Assembly (NCBI RefSeq): GCF_011752935.1
Contig: NZ_VWWO01000002.1
Location: 2,232,001 to 2,296,000, forward strand
Length of the DNA: 64,000 nt
From: Chitinophaga sp. Cy-1792
Lineage (GTDB): Bacteria > Bacteroidota > Bacteroidia > Chitinophagales > Chitinophagaceae
Direction: 5' to 3'
Shown: positions 8,527 through 20,382 of the stretch, piece by piece
Layout of the letters: the number at the start of each line of letters is the position of its first letter
Position numbering within the stretch: the stretch's first letter is position 1
Notes under the pieces: generated by a model
What the model saw: only the letters and a program-made list of their open reading frames with translations
What the model was told of the DNA's origin: nothing
Databases searched by the model: none
Made by a program: the position numbers and the translations under genes

Positions 8527-11500
8527 TTATCTGAGTAATTCTATCCAGCCTTTGTAATCTTTGGTATCACCTGAAGGCAGGCGTAATTTGAGTATGTAAT
8601 AGTATGTTCCTTCATTGAGGCCATCACCTGTCCAGCTGTTATCATAGTTTTTATTCTGGTATACCTGATTGCCCCATCTGTTGTAGATATAAATTGGGGA
8701 TCCGGGATATTTTTCCAGTCCTACGATCACGAACTTATCATTTTTACCGTCTCCGTTAGGTGTCACCGTATTAGGTATGAAGATGATATCATTACCCCGA
8801 ACTCTCACCAGCATGGTATCAGTGGTTACACAGCCGTTGGTGGTTGTCATATTGATCAGGTATTGCTGATCGGCAGTGAGTGTAGCCATTGGGGTCATGA
8901 TGGTGGCGTTATCGAGTCCGGTGACAGGCAACCAGGCGTAGGTGGTGCCGGCGCCGATGTTTCTTGCGTTCAGTTGTACCGGGTTATTGGCGGTAGTATT
9001 TACCTGTGGCAGGCGCATGCCCGGAACAGGGGTTTCCACATCAAAGGTTTTGGTAATACTGCTTGCCAGTATCGGACAGTTTTGTGGTGTTACAGTGAGC
9101 TGCATACTATAGCTGCCTGCAGGATAAACGAACATCGGAGATAATGCGGAGGATGTATTACCGATGTTGTCTGTCCAGCTGTAGCTGACCGTTCCGGTTA
9201 CCTGTGATTGATTGGTAAACATCACCGGCATATTTTCACAGGTAGGGTAAACGGTAAACCCGGCTACAGGCTTCGTTGTACTGGTTACCTGTATACTTCC
9301 TGCCTGAATTACATTACAGCCGAAATTTGTATAGATGCTGACAGTATATACACCATCTGTCGTAGCCAGGTAAGTAGCACTGGTTGCGCCGGCGATAGCG
9401 GTTCCGTTACGGTACCACTGGTAGGTATCTCCGCCTTTGGCAATCAGTGGTACACTGTTTCCTGCACAGAAGGAAGTTCCGCCGGGAGTAGTGATAACAC
9501 CTGAAGGAGTTGGATGAACGGTTACTGTGTATGTAATTGGAGCAGGTAATGTACAACCTCCCGGAGAGACAGCATTAATTGCAACAGTGCCTATGATAGG
9601 AGTTCCGAATTCATCTGTTGCTACAAATGCCGGGATATTTCCTTCGCCAGAGGCGCCGAGACCAATATTAACGTTGTCATTTGTCCAGGTAAACTGGCTG
9701 CCAGACACCCTTGAATTGAGCAAAACAGGCGGCACTGTCTGGCCTGCACAAACTTCCACGTTTGGAGGAATGGTATTGATTTGCGGTGCCGGGCTTACCG
9801 TTACTGTTACGTTTTGGGTAGAGGTACATCCCAGGTAGGTAAATGTATAGGTATACACGACATTGATTGGGTTAGTGGTGGTATTGGTCAGTGTTTCACT
9901 GATATTACCGGTACCGGTGCCGGTAGCCGGGGTAATACCTGTGACAGCGGCTCTTGTCCAGGTGGTGGTAGCGCCCGGTGCGTTTGTTCTGACACTATAG
10001 CTAAAAGGAGCGCCGGAGCATACAGGTGGTGGCGTAGCGCTACTTGTCAGCTGTACAGAAGGAGCAACGATCACGACTACGTTCTGACTATTGAAACATC
10101 CGGCTGCATTGACCGTGAAGGAGTAGATCGCCCTGGCAAGGTCAGTTGAGATATTTACCAGTGTTTCGTTCGGGTTGCCGGAGCCGCTGGCAGCAGGATT
10201 GCTCAGGGAAGTGCTGGCATTTCTGCTCCAGGTAAATGTAGCCCCCGCCACATTGGATGTCGGGTTATAGCTGAATACAGTATTGTTACAGATATCCGGT
10301 GGTGTGGTAGTGCTGGAAAGCTGTGGCAGTGGTTTCACCACTACCTGAACCGTTGCACTGTTTACACCACAGCCAGGAGAGGTAACCTGGTAGATATAGG
10401 TAACAGTTACAGGTGCATTGGTCGTATTGATCAGTGTTTCTTCCACAGAATCGGTGCCAGCATTTGCCGGGTTACTGATGCCGGGAACAGCGGCCCTTGT
10501 CCAGCTGAATGTAGCTGTAGCAACATTGCTGGTAGGAATATAAGTGAAAGGTGCGCCACTGCATATTGCATCAGGATTGGAAGTACTGGTAAGTACTGGA
10601 GTAGGCAGTGCCCTGAACCTGAATTGCTGCGCTGTGCCGGTACAGCCAAAGGCAGTAGGAGTAACTGTCACCACGGCAGATAAGGACGTAGCAACAGCAG
10701 TGAATGCAGGGATACTTCCGGTGCCGCTGGCTCCTAAGCCAATGGCGGTATTATTATTTGTCCAGTTAAATACAGTTCCCGGTATACTTCCTGTAAAGGT
10801 CACCGGTGTGGAGCTGGTACCTGCACAGATGGTCTGATCGTTAACAGCATTTACATCAGGTACCGGATTAACGGTAATTGTATAAATCATTGGTGCGCTG
10901 TTACAGCCGTTATCTGTTGCGATTACGGTGATAGTAGCCACGATTGGTGCGGTAGTATTATTCTGGGCGATAAACGATGGGATAGGTCCGGTACCGGAAG
11001 CAGGCAGGCCGATTTCAGGATGGTTATTGGTCCAGCTGACAGACAAAGCATAACCTGAACGTGCACGATAGTTCTGGTCTCCCACCGGTTGGCCGGCACA
11101 AACAGTTTTATTGGGTTCTTGTATGAGTACCGGATTTTCCACTACTTCTACGGTAACCCTGATGGTATCGGTATAGCCAAACGAGGTGATTACAGCATGT
11201 GTTACAGTATACAATCCGGGTGCGCCATAAACATGTACCGGATTCTGCAGGGTGGAGCTAGCGCCATCACCGAAGTCCCAGTAAAAACCAGTGATAAACC
11301 CTCCGCTACGGCCCACTACGGAAGCATCTGTGAATACAAAATTATTTACACTAAAGCATTGTACTTCGTTATTAATGTTCATTCCTGCATTTACCTGTAC
11401 GTTAGATTCGATTTTAACGACAGTAGTAAATACAGCAGCACATCCTGTCGGCGAGGTAGCTGTCAGTGTTACCGTATAGGTTCCCTGTGCGCTATACTGA

Positions 11501-14500
11501 TGTAGCGGGGAAATATCCGTAGCGGTATTACCATCGCCAAAATCCCAATGATAGGACAGTGTAAACCCGACAAGACTTCTGGAAGTATTGGTAAACTGGA
11601 TCTGATCAAATGCAGCCGGCGATACTTCTTTATAAACAAAAGAAGCAACTGGCGGAGGTACTACATTCACCGTCTGTGAAGTAGTAGCCTGGCAGCCTAT
11701 GCCACCGGTGATGGTAAGCGTAACAGTATATATACCGGTTGCAGCATAGACATGCGTCGGGTTTACTGCAGTAGAAGTATTACCATCGCCAAAATCCCAT
11801 GAATAGGTAGGATTACTGGTTTGGCTGGTAGAAGTATTGGTAAATACAAAGCTATTGATATCCAGACACTGGAGTGGATTATTTACAGTGAATCCTGCTA
11901 CCGGCAATGGATATACGGTAGCGTTTACTGTGTTTTCATTGGAACAGCCACCAGCACTGAGTGTATACACATAAGGTACTGTATGCACCGCGCCATCGGT
12001 TACATGAAGTGTTTCATTTATTCTGTTGGTTCCAGTAGCTGCCGGGTTGCTGATACCGGTTACTACAGCTCTGCTCCAGGCAAAGGTGGTACCCTGAATC
12101 TCGCTTTCCGGGGTATATACGAAAGGTGCGCCGGTACAAATAGGATCAGGGCTGAGTGAGGAGCTTAGCGCTGGTGTTGGTTTTACTTTCACCGCAACAT
12201 TAGCGGCACTCATACAACCATTCGCGTTGATGCTATAATTATAGTAAACTGTTACAGGCGCGGTAGTTGTATTCACAAGGGTTTCATTCACACTTCCCGT
12301 TCCTGATGCGGCAGGATTACTGATACCAGGCACCACTGCCCTTGCCCAGGTAAAGGATGCGCCGGGCGTTGCTGATCCTGGTTCATAGAGGAAAGGCATA
12401 CCACTGCATACATCTGCCGGCGTGAGTGGAGAACTGAGTGTTGGCGTAGGTTTTACGACCAGGTTGACGATCTGGGTATTACTACAACCATTTGCAGTAA
12501 CGACAAATGTATAAGGTACCGTTACATTTCCTGTAGTCGTATTATGCAATGTTTCCTGCGGGTTACCCGTTCCGGAAGCTGCAGGGTTTGAAATACCTGC
12601 AACAGCAGGGCGCGACCACGTAAAAGTGGCACCTGGTGTAGCGCTGGTAGGTACATAGCTGAATACAGAATTATCACAAACAGGTGTCGGTGTAAGAGAG
12701 TTATTTAGTGCCGGTGTTGGATTTACAGTGATAGTTGCCGCGGCGGTAATGCCGGTGCAACCATTGGCAGCCGGTGTTACGCTGATGTTGGCGATAACCG
12801 GCAATGCAGTCATATTGATGCCTGTAAACGAAGGAATATTCCCTGTTCCGGAGGCAGGCAAACCTATGCTGGTATTATCGTTCATCCAGGCGAACGTGGT
12901 GCCGGCAACATTGCTGCCAAAGGTGACAACCGCAGTAGCCTGACCGGCACAAACTACCTGGTTACCGCTGGTAGTAACTGTTGGTGTTGGTATTACCGTG
13001 ATGGTCATCGTTTGTGCGGTACCGGTACAGCCATCACGTACAGGTGTTATCGTTATAGTGGCTACCTGGTTGGTGGCACCTGTGTTTACTGCGGTAAATG
13101 CCGGTATGTTACCTGTGCCGGAAGCAGCCAGTCCTATAGCAGGATTGTTGTTGGTCCAGTTGAAAACAGTACCGGCATTACTACCGGTGAAGTTAATGGC
13201 GGTAGTAGCAGTGTTGTTGCATAGTACCTGATCTGCCGGCTTATTAACTGTAGGTATCGGATTTACTTCTACAGACTGTGTTACCACATCCGTATGCCCC
13301 GTACTGGTGGTCACAGTGAGTGTAACCGTATAAATACCAGGCGCTGCATAAGTATGTGAAGGACTGGTAGCGGCGGATGTGCCTCCATCTCCAAAATTCC
13401 ATGCATAACTGGTTATTGTAACTCCACCTGTTGTGGTGGTGGTATTGGTAAAGATGAAATTATTATCTGTCAGACATTGTTCTTTATTGTTGATGGTAAA
13501 GCCAGGAACAACAAACGGATCTATGCTGACAGTAACGGTGGTGGAATAGATAGCAGTACAACCATTGGCGGTGGTAATGGACAGCGTAACAGTGTAGGTG
13601 CCTGCCTGTGAGTAGGTATGCGTTGGATTTTGCTGACTACTGGTAGTACCGTCGCCAAAAGTCCAGAACCAGGTAGCCCCTGTGGCAGGTATTACTACAG
13701 ACTGATCTGTAAAGGAGAAAGTACTGTTATTATTGGTAGATATTACAGAATAAATGAAAGCGACTTCGGGAGTATGATACACTACGGCGGTACGCGTAAC
13801 TGAATCGGTACAACCGCTTGCATTGGTCACTTTGAGTTTCACGCTGTAGGACCCGTAGCTGGTATAGCTATGTGTTGGAGAGGCGGTGGTGCTGGTAGTG
13901 CCGTCGCCGAAGTCCCACAGATAAGTATTACCTGTACCGGTAGTTGTATTGGTGAATACAAAGGAATTACCGGTCAGGCACTGTGAGTTATTATTCAATG
14001 TAAACGCCGGTGCCGGTTTAGGGTTTATGGTGATATTAAAAGAATCTTTTCCTGCGCAGCCATTGGCCATAGCCGTCACAATGATTTTTCCTGTTACAGC
14101 GGCGCCATTATTATTCTGTACTGTAAAAGCCGGGATGGTGGCACCGGTACCGGTGGCCGGCAGTAGTATGTTTATGGGGTTGGAGTTTGTCCAGCTGAAG
14201 TCGGAACCATTGATATTACTACCCAGGGTGATAGCAGGTATTGTTGCGCCGGCACAGGCGCTGATATCTGAAGGAACAGTCACCTTAGGTGCAGGATTGA
14301 GTGTAACCACCACGGTTACAGGATTGCCTGTAATGGGTACCGGCGTCCCATCTTTTGGTGAGGTGTATGTGTAGGAAGGTGTGAATACATATGTTGCGGT
14401 GGCTGTGGCGGTACCAGTATTTGTCAATACCGGGTTAAACGCCAGTTTGCCGGTTCCGTCGGCGGTGGCGCTGCCATTGGCAGCACCGGTAATATTACCG

Positions 14501-15927
14501 GTAGTGGTGACTGTCCAGCTGACATTGGCGCCAGCCATTGTTTGCAGGTTTAAACCTACAGGTACACTACTACATACAGTAACATTATTTCCACTAATTG
14601 CAGGCTGCCGATACGTATAGATAATAGCCGTATCATTGCTGGGGTCTGGGTCAGTAAAGCCGGAAGGAGCTTTGGCATATGAGACATTTTTGAGTATATG
14701 CGGCAGACTGTCGGTAACGGTGTATTTCCCCGTAAACACAAATGTACCACGGCTTGCGGCCTGGAGATTTACTTTTCCGCCAGCAAATACCTGGCTGGAA
14801 ATTGAGCCGGCACCATCATAGGAATTTCCGGTATAGCCATTATTCCGGAAGCTGACATTACTAACCTGTAGTCCGGCAGGTAGAGTATCCGTCACAGGGA
14901 TGCCCGTTAACGGATTAATATTATCGTTGTAGACATCCACCTCATAATTCATACTACCATTGTTAATAATGGAAGCAGGTCCGCTTTTCTCCACGCGGAC
15001 AGCACCAGGTGTTGTTACCAGCAGGTTTTTCACTTCGTGGCGGGCGGTATACAGGCCCGTGGTTGCCGCGAAGCCAACTTTGAGGTTGGCTGGTGGCGGA
15101 GATGTAAGCGTAACCGGGCCAAATACTTTGGTCATTACACCAGTTTCAGACATCTGCATATAGGCAGAAATCTCATAGTTGGCACCATTATGTTCTATTA
15201 CTACCTGGACTTTTCTATAGTAAACAGCTTGCGAAGGCCGGGTAGCGGAAGGGGTACCATAGCTTATTTTTTGTCCGGCAAGCGGTGTACCGCCGAGGTT
15301 TACACCTGTACCTGCAAGATAGACGGTATGTCCGGATACAGGGCCACGCAAAGAAATACTTTGTGCACGTATGCCGGGAGCGGAATTATCGTATTGCGTT
15401 TGTTTTTCTGAGAAGTTGCCAAATTCGTCAATGCCTAATCCGACATAACCACCAGTAAGTCCGGGGCCCAGTGTCCAGCCGGTTGGCCTTGCGATTCCAT
15501 CCACTTCACCGTATCCTAATGCGCCGCCATCCTGGCCTAAGGCAAAGGTGCCCGGTCCATAGTTAGCATCAAAAAGAAATACGGAAAATCCATCTGCATC
15601 AACAGTACTGGCATTGGTAGAATATACCATGTATTCAAATTCTACCAGTACACCAAGATTAGAGGGGAAAGAGGTATTCGCGTAACAATAGCCGAGCTTA
15701 TTGGTTGAATCTTCCGTAAGCCGTAACCAGCCCAGGCCTTCAGGATCTTCACCTGTGGCGGCAGTTAATTTGGCGTTTCCTCCTAAAATAAGGTTATTGG
15801 AGATGACAGAACTTCCTCCAAAAGATTCTCTTATTGTAAACTGGGCCTGACCATCCAAAGCTACAAGAAACAACGATACAAAAATAAACAGGAGTTTACC
15901 GACGATAGTACAGCGATTATTGCACAT
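8527..15927 (-). CDS. Giant PKD-repeat protein with lectin-like N-terminus and T9SS type B sorting domain
   Basis: 2466 aa from the ATG at 15927; an in-frame TTG lies three codons earlier. Order: signal peptide (about 1-30, ending DGQAQ), an L-type-lectin-like beta sandwich (about 30-300, with [18 protein letters not shown]), a DUF11-like domain (about 310-430), then alternating PKD domains and PKD-like/Ig-like repeats. I count six clear PKD cores of the form W-(D/N/T)FGDG...YT(V)xL plus a degenerate seventh, and many repeats of the form FNWTNNNxxIGLxASGTG. The last 90 residues ([37 protein letters not shown]) are the gliding-motility-associated C-terminal domain that directs T9SS type B secretion. 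It is therefore a cell-surface or secreted adhesin-like protein; the ligand is unknown. Transcribed alone. Confidence 0.93.
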   Translation of the reverse strand: MCNNRCTIVGKLLFIFVSLFLVALDGQAQFTIRESFGGSSVISNNLILGGNAKLTAATGEDPEGLGWLRLTEDSTNKLGYCYANTSFPSNLGVLVEFEYMVYSTNASTVDADGFSVFLFDANYGPGTFALGQDGGALGYGEVDGIARPTGWTLGPGLTGGYVGLGIDEFGNFSEKQTQYDNSAPGIRAQSISLRGPVSGHTVYLAGTGVNLGGTPLAGQKISYGTPSATRPSQAVYYRKVQVVIEHNGANYEISAYMQMSETGVMTKVFGPVTLTSPPPANLKVGFAATTGLYTARHEVKNLLVTTPGAVRVEKSGPASIINNGSMNYEVDVYNDNINPLTGIPVTDTLPAGLQVSNVSFRNNGYTGNSYDGAGSISSQVFAGGKVNLQAASRGTFVFTGKYTVTDSLPHILKNVSYAKAPSGFTDPDPSNDTAIIYTYRQPAISGNNVTVCSSVPVGLNLQTMAGANVSWTVTTTGNITGAANGSATADGTGKLAFNPVLTNTGTATATATYVFTPSYTYTSPKDGTPVPITGNPVTVVVTLNPAPKVTVPSDISACAGATIPAITLGSNINGSDFSWTNSNPINILLPATGTGATIPAFTVQNNNGAAVTGKIIVTAMANGCAGKDSFNITINPKPAPAFTLNNNSQCLTGNSFVFTNTTTGTGNTYLWDFGDGTTSTTASPTHSYTSYGSYSVKLKVTNASGCTDSVTRTAVVYHTPEVAFIYSVISTNNNSTFSFTDQSVVIPATGATWFWTFGDGTTSSQQNPTHTYSQAGTYTVTLSITTANGCTAIYSTTVTVSIDPFVVPGFTINNKEQCLTDNNFIFTNTTTTTGGVTITSYAWNFGDGGTSAATSPSHTYAAPGIYTVTLTVTTSTGHTDVVTQSVEVNPIPTVNKPADQVLCNNTATTAINFTGSNAGTVFNWTNNNPAIGLAASGTGNIPAFTAVNTGATNQVATITITPVRDGCTGTAQTMTITVIPTPTVTTSGNQVVCAGQATAVVTFGSNVAGTTFAWMNDNTSIGLPASGTGNIPSFTGINMTALPVIANISVTPAANGCTGITAAATITVNPTPALNNSLTPTPVCDNSVFSYVPTSATPGATFTWSRPAVAGISNPAASGTGNPQETLHNTTTGNVTVPYTFVVTANGCSNTQIVNLVVKPTPTLSSPLTPADVCSGMPFLYEPGSATPGASFTWARAVVPGISNPAASGTGSVNETLVNTTTAPVTVYYNYSINANGCMSAANVAVKVKPTPALSSSLSPDPICTGAPFVYTPESEIQGTTFAWSRAVVTGISNPAATGTNRINETLHVTDGAVHTVPYVYTLSAGGCSNENTVNATVYPLPVAGFTVNNPLQCLDINSFVFTNTSTSQTSNPTYSWDFGDGNTSTAVNPTHVYAATGIYTVTLTITGGIGCQATTSQTVNVVPPPVASFVYKEVSPAAFDQIQFTNTSRSLVGFTLSYHWDFGDGNTATDISPLHQYSAQGTYTVTLTATSPTGCAAVFTTVVKIESNVQVNAGMNINNEVQCFSVNNFVFTDASVVGRSGGFITGFYWDFGDGASSTLQNPVHVYGAPGLYTVTHAVITSFGYTDTIRVTVEVVENPVLIQEPNKTVCAGQPVGDQNYRARSGYALSVSWTNNHPEIGLPASGTGPIPSFIAQNNTTAPIVATITVIATDNGCNSAPMIYTITVNPVPDVNAVNDQTICAGTSSTPVTFTGSIPGTVFNWTNNNTAIGLGASGTGSIPAFTAVATSLSAVVTVTPTAFGCTGTAQQFRFRALPTPVLTSTSNPDAICSGAPFTYIPTSNVATATFSWTRAAVPGISNPANAGTDSVEETLINTTNAPVTVTYIYQVTSPGCGVNSATVQVVVKPLPQLSSTTTPPDICNNTVFSYNPTSNVAGATFTWSRNASTSLSNPAASGSGNPNETLVNISTDLARAIYSFTVNAAGCFNSQNVVVIVAPSVQLTSSATPPPVCSGAPFSYSVRTNAPGATTTWTRAAVTGITPATGTGTGNISETLTNTTTNPINVVYTYTFTYLGCTSTQNVTVTVSPAPQINTIPPNVEVCAGQTVPPVLLNSRVSGSQFTWTNDNVNIGLGASGEGNIPAFVATDEFGTPIIGTVAINAVSPGGCTLPAPITYTVTVHPTPSGVITTPGGTSFCAGNSVPLIAKGGDTYQWYRNGTAIAGATSATYLATTDGVYTVSIYTNFGCNVIQAGSIQVTSTTKPVAGFTVYPTCENMPVMFTNQSQVTGTVSYSWTDNIGNTSSALSPMFVYPAGSYSMQLTVTPQNCPILASSITKTFDVETPVPGMRLPQVNTTANNPVQLNARNIGAGTTYAWLPVTGLDNATIMTPMATLTADQQYLINMTTTNGCVTTDTMLVRVRGNDIIFIPNTVTPNGDGKNDKFVIVGLEKYPGSPIYIYNRWGNQVYQNKNYDNSWTGDGLNEGTYYYILKLRLPSGDTKDYKGWIELLR

Positions 15928-16137
15928 GCTTTGCAATATTTTTTCTATACCAACATCGGAAAATTAAATTAGTTTAATATTATAAAATTATAAATACATC
16001 TACTCCTATCTATATACGAAAATTATTCATTCACAAACGTGCTTTTCTATTTATTCAGAAATGCATAAAAGCCGCATCTACAGGGTAGAAACGGCCATTA
16101 TGCCACAGCAGTCAACAATTACAGTATCAAAATGCTA

Positions 16138-16860
16138 CTATAAGGTTTTATAACGGAAGTGATAGTACGGAAACGTACCTCCAGTTACCTGATTCTGATA
16201 GATAGACTGGATATCAAAAGCGATAACAGTGGTACCACTTTTCCATAGCAGTGTTCTGCCAGAAACGGGTGTAACGGTGTGGCCTGCACTCCAGTTATAG
16301 GTATACCAGCCTTTGCCGTTGGCAAGGGCCAGCACAGCAGGTGGTACACCAGTGCCCAGTACGTTGTTCATGCCAATGGTATTGGCATCCGGAACAGTGG
16401 CGGTTGTCCAGTCGCTGGCAGTTACGCTGGCAAAGGCTTTGTCAATGAATCGCAGCTCATTGGTACCGGTGGCACTGATATCGCCGGTGGCTACGCCAGA
16501 AAATTTAATGCTGTAGGTACCCGGATTAGCGGCATCGTTATCTGTAAAGCTCCAGTAGAAGTTACCATCTGCTGGTTGTCCGGAACCTGTGGAATAAGCC
16601 TGATGGAAATTCTCTACACGGTAGATGCTACCATCCCTGTAGATTTTTCCGGTAGCGCCATTGCTGGTAATATCAGCGCTGCCGCCATCCGGCACCGTAA
16701 GAAATGCAGTAACGCCACCGGCAACAGCTGCATTTGCGCCCGCATTCAGCGGCTGAGGCGCCGTAACGTCATTATTTTTGGAGCATGAAGCGAGGAACAT
16801 TGCGCTCGCACCTACAACGACCCAGGTCAGACGGGTCAGGTTTTTAGGAAAAGTAATCAT
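16138..16860 (-). CDS. Divergent HmuY-like lipoprotein
   Basis: 240 aa, ATG start, lipobox MFLASC with the acylated Cys at 26. The C-terminal part GKGWYTYNW...H194...P...GRTLLWKSGTTVIAFDIQSIY follows the same GWxxY / His / RxxxxKxxxGxxxAxxxIxxIY pattern as the two clearer HmuY proteins further up the operon. I therefore call it a divergent HmuY-type haem-binding lipoprotein. The N-terminal half (SADITSNGATGKIYRDGSIY) is different and could bring another specificity. Last gene of a five-gene minus-strand run (20220 to 16138), 63 bp after the TIG-like gene. Confidence 0.6.
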   Translation of the reverse strand: MITFPKNLTRLTWVVVGASAMFLASCSKNNDVTAPQPLNAGANAAVAGGVTAFLTVPDGGSADITSNGATGKIYRDGSIYRVENFHQAYSTGSGQPADGNFYWSFTDNDAANPGTYSIKFSGVATGDISATGTNELRFIDKAFASVTASDWTTATVPDANTIGMNNVLGTGVPPAVLALANGKGWYTYNWSAGHTVTPVSGRTLLWKSGTTVIAFDIQSIYQNQVTGGTFPYYHFRYKTL

Positions 16861-16923
16861 TATAATAGGGTTTAATCGTGTTGAAAAAAAGAAGTGGTTT
16901 CCTGCTGTAAGGGTTATTTATTG

Positions 16924-17952
16924 TCAGTCTGTAATTGTAATAGTTGCACTGCCGGGAACATCTGCATATACCTTCTTCACGTTCATCCAGTTCCATCCCG
17001 GGAAATAGTCGCTGGTACGCAGTTGTATGAACATACCTTTATCTGTATAGGCGCCCAGCTGGTAGGTGCCCGTTGGGAAGTTTGCCGGCACCTGATAGGT
17101 AGCCGTAGTAGCGGTAAAGCTGACCATTTTCAACGTTCCCAGCTCAACAACTGCCCAGGTGGCCGAATAGGCCCATACACGGGCATCCTGCATGTCCGTA
17201 AAACCGGTGCCTTTAAAGGTGATCTCCGCACCACGTTTGATACTCACCGCTTCATTCAGCGTGGTGGCCTGTGGTTTCATCGTGGCAGGGTACAATACCC
17301 CGGCCACTGCAGCAGCGGTGGTGAAAGTAACGGCGCCACTGGTAAACTTCAGCTTATAGGCTCCCGGTTTAACCGCTTCATTATCGGGTATGGTGAGATC
17401 AATGTAGGGAACATTGTTGCGTGTGGCAAAAGCCACAGACAATAAGGTTTCCTTACCATCCGAACCAACCAGTGCTGCTTTTGTAACAGTGGCATCTTCT
17501 ACCAGGTATTTCACGTCTTTATTGGTATTGATGGATATTACCCCTCCTTTCACCGCAGCATAAGAAGCATTTTCATTTACCTGAATGCCGGGTTGATTGA
17601 TGATGAGCTTCAGGAAATAGGCTTTCTTACTGCCATCTGCTGCGGTAACGGTATACTTTGTGCCCGTAGCCAGCGCGATAGCTGTGCCTGATGCAGGCGT
17701 AATGGTGGCCTTTCCCGATACTTTTATCTCAGGCATTACCGTGGCAGGCTGGCTGATATAGGAAGGCCAGTATATCAGGATGCTATCGCCATCCACAGCA
17801 CCCAACATCATTGTGTTGGCCGATGTGGCAACACTGAACGATTCGATTTCCTTATACGGAGAAGGCGCATATTCCGTCTCTTTCCTGCAACCGGTCAGCC
17901 ATGCTGCTGCTGCGAGGGTCATAATTTTTATATAGGTAGATGAATGGTGCAT
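16924..17952 (-). CDS. Lipoprotein with IPT/TIG-like and DUF5018-like domains
   Basis: 342 aa, ATG start, lipobox AAWLTGC (Cys 21). Residues about 45-125 form a beta domain with the signature KVSGKATITPASGT...KYTVTAADGSKKAYFLKLII, shared with the gene upstream and resembling DUF5018-type domains. Residues about 225-310 (ISIKRGAEITFKGTGFTD, YQVPANFPTGTYQLGAYTD) look like an IPT/TIG fold. Probably anchored at the outer membrane. It begins 7 bp after the previous gene, so it is almost certainly cotranscribed with the HmuY genes. Whether it binds haem, a haem carrier or a surface ligand is unknown. Confidence 0.7.
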   Translation of the reverse strand: MHHSSTYIKIMTLAAAAWLTGCRKETEYAPSPYKEIESFSVATSANTMMLGAVDGDSILIYWPSYISQPATVMPEIKVSGKATITPASGTAIALATGTKYTVTAADGSKKAYFLKLIINQPGIQVNENASYAAVKGGVISINTNKDVKYLVEDATVTKAALVGSDGKETLLSVAFATRNNVPYIDLTIPDNEAVKPGAYKLKFTSGAVTFTTAAAVAGVLYPATMKPQATTLNEAVSIKRGAEITFKGTGFTDMQDARVWAYSATWAVVELGTLKMVSFTATTATYQVPANFPTGTYQLGAYTDKGMFIQLRTSDYFPGWNWMNVKKVYADVPGSATITITD

Positions 17953-17959
17953 GTACTAC

Positions 17960-18712
17960 TTATTTTTTGTTGAGAACATTGATACGAACAGGATTTTTCA
18001 TCGTGATTACCTTTGCATAATTGTACAGTCGCACCTTATACAATCCAGTAGCAGCAAGGTCTTTAACAATGGGATCCTGCTGGTCCTGGTACCTGGAGAT
18101 ACTGAAACCTACCATAGTCAGGTCGTTGGTATTGGTACTGGAGAAATATACCGGTGCTGTTTCTTTTCCCTGTTCGTTCACCAGCACGATTTTCATCATA
18201 TCGTTGGATGAAGCAAATCCTTTACCATAGAGGTTTATACCGATACTGGAATAAATACCGTTCATATCCAGCGTATATTCGGCAGGGTTAGCAGGGTCGG
18301 TGGTAAGCTCCTGCAATTCCATGTCTGGTTGCTGTGCGATGATATGCAGCGTATATACTCTGGCGTTACCAGCTGTATTTTTTACAGTGTATTTAATGTC
18401 CCGTCCATTCTGAAAAACAGCAGGCAGGTCTTCAATCATTGTACCGGTGGCAGGCGTAACGGTGGCGCCGGCGCTTACCTTTATCTGTGGCTCCAATGTG
18501 GCCAGCTGCCTGTAAAAGGGCAGATAAAGACTGATCGTGGTATCATTATGCTGAATGGCGCCATAGATAGGATCTCCCTGTACATTTACGATTTTATATT
18601 CCAGCATCAGGTTAGTGGCGGCTGCTTCATAAGGCACTGTTTCCGTTTTCGTACAGGCACATAGCAGGCCGATACCAGCTATACATCGCAGGTATAAATG
18701 TTTCATAATCAT
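17960..18712 (-). CDS. Lipoprotein, paralogue of the following gene (DUF5018-like domain)
   Basis: 250 aa, ATG at 18712 (a second ATG two codons later is equally possible), lipobox GIGLLCAC (Cys 20). The domain at about 45-130 (KVSAGATVTPATGTMIED...YTVKNTAGNARVYTLHII) matches the next gene. The C-terminal half (GINLYGKGFASSNDMMKIVL, LAATGLYKVRLYNYAKV) is also TIG-like. It lies 14 bp after the HmuY gene and 7 bp before its paralogue, which implies one operon. Function unknown; context suggests an accessory surface lipoprotein of the haem system. Confidence 0.7.
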   Translation of the reverse strand: MIMKHLYLRCIAGIGLLCACTKTETVPYEAAATNLMLEYKIVNVQGDPIYGAIQHNDTTISLYLPFYRQLATLEPQIKVSAGATVTPATGTMIEDLPAVFQNGRDIKYTVKNTAGNARVYTLHIIAQQPDMELQELTTDPANPAEYTLDMNGIYSSIGINLYGKGFASSNDMMKIVLVNEQGKETAPVYFSSTNTNDLTMVGFSISRYQDQQDPIVKDLAATGLYKVRLYNYAKVITMKNPVRINVLNKK

Positions 18713-18726
18713 TTGTGAGCTATTTA

Positions 18727-19512
18727 TTATTGTATATCCAGGTTGGTGCTACCATCCATCTGGATGGCATACCGGAAGGTCACATAGCCGGGTTTATTGT
18801 CGCGGCTGGGGTCCTGTGGATTATCTTTATAGATATTTTCAATGATGATTTTAGCGTAATGTCCTTTAGTAGTTTTCACGATCATCACTCTCGGCAAGGC
18901 ATATACGACGTGAGTTTTTTTATCATTGCCCGGGAACAGGGAACCGTAGAAGTCGTAGTACCCCCAGCCGTCAAATTCATTTTGAAAATGGTCGAGGCCA
19001 GCGTCGCGGGTAAGTAGTTTGTCGTCAGTAACAGGTACTGTTTTCAGGGCTTTGAAAGCGGTTGTCCACAGGTCGCGCGGAATGGGCAGCGACTTAGGTT
19101 TGAAGTTGACCGTGTCATAATACTGCGCATCGAATTTCCGGTCTGTGACAACATAAATTTTAGCGCTGCCGGGGCCACCGAATCCAGGAGAACCCGCAGC
19201 AGCACCGTTATTAGGATATATGCTGCTGTTATAAATTCCGTAGAAAACGATGTCCCAGTTATTGGTCTGGCGTTGTGCCGCAGGAATCACCTTATTCTGT
19301 TCGAGGCTGTAGTACAATGCTTCGGCATTGCTTCCGGAGGATGCACTGGTATCAGCGACCAGGTTTACCACCTGGTACACGCCTGTTTTCACCGTACCAT
19401 CGGCGGGTCCGGGAGATACGTTATTATCTTTATCTTCTTTCGAACATGCACTCAGCAGCACTGCTATGAGCATAACATTGGCAGACCGCCATTTTAATCG
19501 CGATAGCTTCAT
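18727..19512 (-). CDS. HmuY family haem-binding lipoprotein
   Basis: 261 aa, ATG start, lipobox AVLLSAC (Cys 23). It has the family landmarks NNWDIVFYGIY (about 84-94), GGPGSAKIYVV, GWGYYDFYG, and the C-terminal strands MIVKTTKGHYAKIIIENIY and GYVTFRYAIQMDGS. His201 precedes the IVKTTKG strand, at the position equivalent to His165 of the neighbouring HmuY. HmuY proteins of Porphyromonas bind haem and hand it to a TonB receptor. Here the likely receptor is the TonB protein at 22782-24911, although it is on a separate transcript. Second gene of the operon. Confidence 0.85.
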   Translation of the reverse strand: MKLSRLKWRSANVMLIAVLLSACSKEDKDNNVSPGPADGTVKTGVYQVVNLVADTSASSGSNAEALYYSLEQNKVIPAAQRQTNNWDIVFYGIYNSSIYPNNGAAAGSPGFGGPGSAKIYVVTDRKFDAQYYDTVNFKPKSLPIPRDLWTTAFKALKTVPVTDDKLLTRDAGLDHFQNEFDGWGYYDFYGSLFPGNDKKTHVVYALPRVMIVKTTKGHYAKIIIENIYKDNPQDPSRDNKPGYVTFRYAIQMDGSTNLDIQ

Positions 19513-19536
19513 AAAAAATTTCTATAAAAACTGATG

Positions 19537-20220
19537 TTATTTATTACGCAGGTCCCTGCTGCCATCTTCCTGAACAAAATACCGGAAAGTGATGTATGGC
19601 GCGGGCCAGAACAAATCTGTTACCACCGGCGGATTTCCTTTGTAGATATTCAGCAATTCCAGTTTGGCGAACTTTCCTGTGGCCGTTTTTATTACAAACG
19701 TGCGGTTTCTGACGGGCACGCATATATGATTATTCAAGGAATAGAAGAACCAGCCGTAGCCGTTGCCATTGTCCCACCCTACTCCTGCCAGTCCCTGCGA
19801 CTGGAATATTTCTTCCGAAGGGGCTGTTGTCACCTGGTCGAAGGGTTTTTCCACGATAACCAGTCTGCCAACCCCTGGACCGCCATAACCGGGCGTTCCG
19901 GCGATGGTGCCGTTATTGGTAACCACATAGGAATTATATTCTTTGGAGAAGGCGATGTCCCAGTTGGTATTTTTCAGGTACTGCGTAGAGTCGGCCGCGT
20001 TATGAATGGTATGATGTTCTTTTGTGTTCAGGTTAAAGGTCACCGTGTAGAAGGGTCTTGATTGTTTGCCATCCACACCTTCTCCCATAGCGGCGGTAGT
20101 ATCGGCTGGCAGATCGGAGACCGTTATGGCGCGATCTGTTGACTGTGGCGTGTTATCTGCAGATTTGGAGCAGGATGCCAGTGAGAGGATGATTAGTGAA
20201 AAGCAAATAAGATTCTTCAT
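19537..20220 (-). CDS. HmuY family haem-binding lipoprotein
   Basis: 227 aa, ATG start, lipobox LSLASC (Cys 17). Landmarks: NTNWDIAFSKEYNSYVV (about 84-100), GYGGPGVGRLVIV, GWFFYSLNNH (His165) and FVIKTATGKFAKLELLNIYKG followed by YITFRYFVQEDGS. Same fold and C-terminal pattern as the next gene, so the two are probably old tandem duplicates. First gene of the five-gene lipoprotein run; the 423 bp before it hold its promoter, a 19-bp perfect hairpin, and the promoter of the divergent HmoA-like gene. Confidence 0.87.
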   Translation of the reverse strand: MKNLICFSLIILSLASCSKSADNTPQSTDRAITVSDLPADTTAAMGEGVDGKQSRPFYTVTFNLNTKEHHTIHNAADSTQYLKNTNWDIAFSKEYNSYVVTNNGTIAGTPGYGGPGVGRLVIVEKPFDQVTTAPSEEIFQSQGLAGVGWDNGNGYGWFFYSLNNHICVPVRNRTFVIKTATGKFAKLELLNIYKGNPPVVTDLFWPAPYITFRYFVQEDGSRDLRNK

Positions 20221-20341
20221 ACAGCGAGATCATAGTTGAATGGATGATGCAAAATTGAGGGTTTATGATGACCATGTTCGGAGAATTAGCAACCCGTTAA
20301 GGAAAACGTCGTTCCTGTTGTGGATCAACGCGATTTTTCTT

Positions 20342-20382
20342 TTTTCAAACCTGTGATGCCGAAGGCATCACAGGTTTGAAAA
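20342..20382. repeat. 19-bp perfect hairpin in a divergent intergenic region
   Basis: Left arm 20342-20360, loop GAA, right arm 20364-20382, all 19 pairs perfect. Read on the minus strand the inner part is GATGCC-TTC-GGCATC, which differs from the first hairpin of the multi-hairpin elements (GATACC-TTC-GGTATC) only by one compensated pair. It lies between two genes that point away from it, so a normal terminator role is unlikely. Confidence 0.75.

Noticed and set aside
9000..15400. Numerous plus-strand ORFs opposite the giant PKD gene
   Set aside because: Shadows of repeat codons; the minus-strand frame is continuous with recognisable domains.
20342..20382. Ordinary terminator
   Set aside because: Both neighbouring genes start outward from this region, so no transcript is expected to end here unless a small transcript exists.
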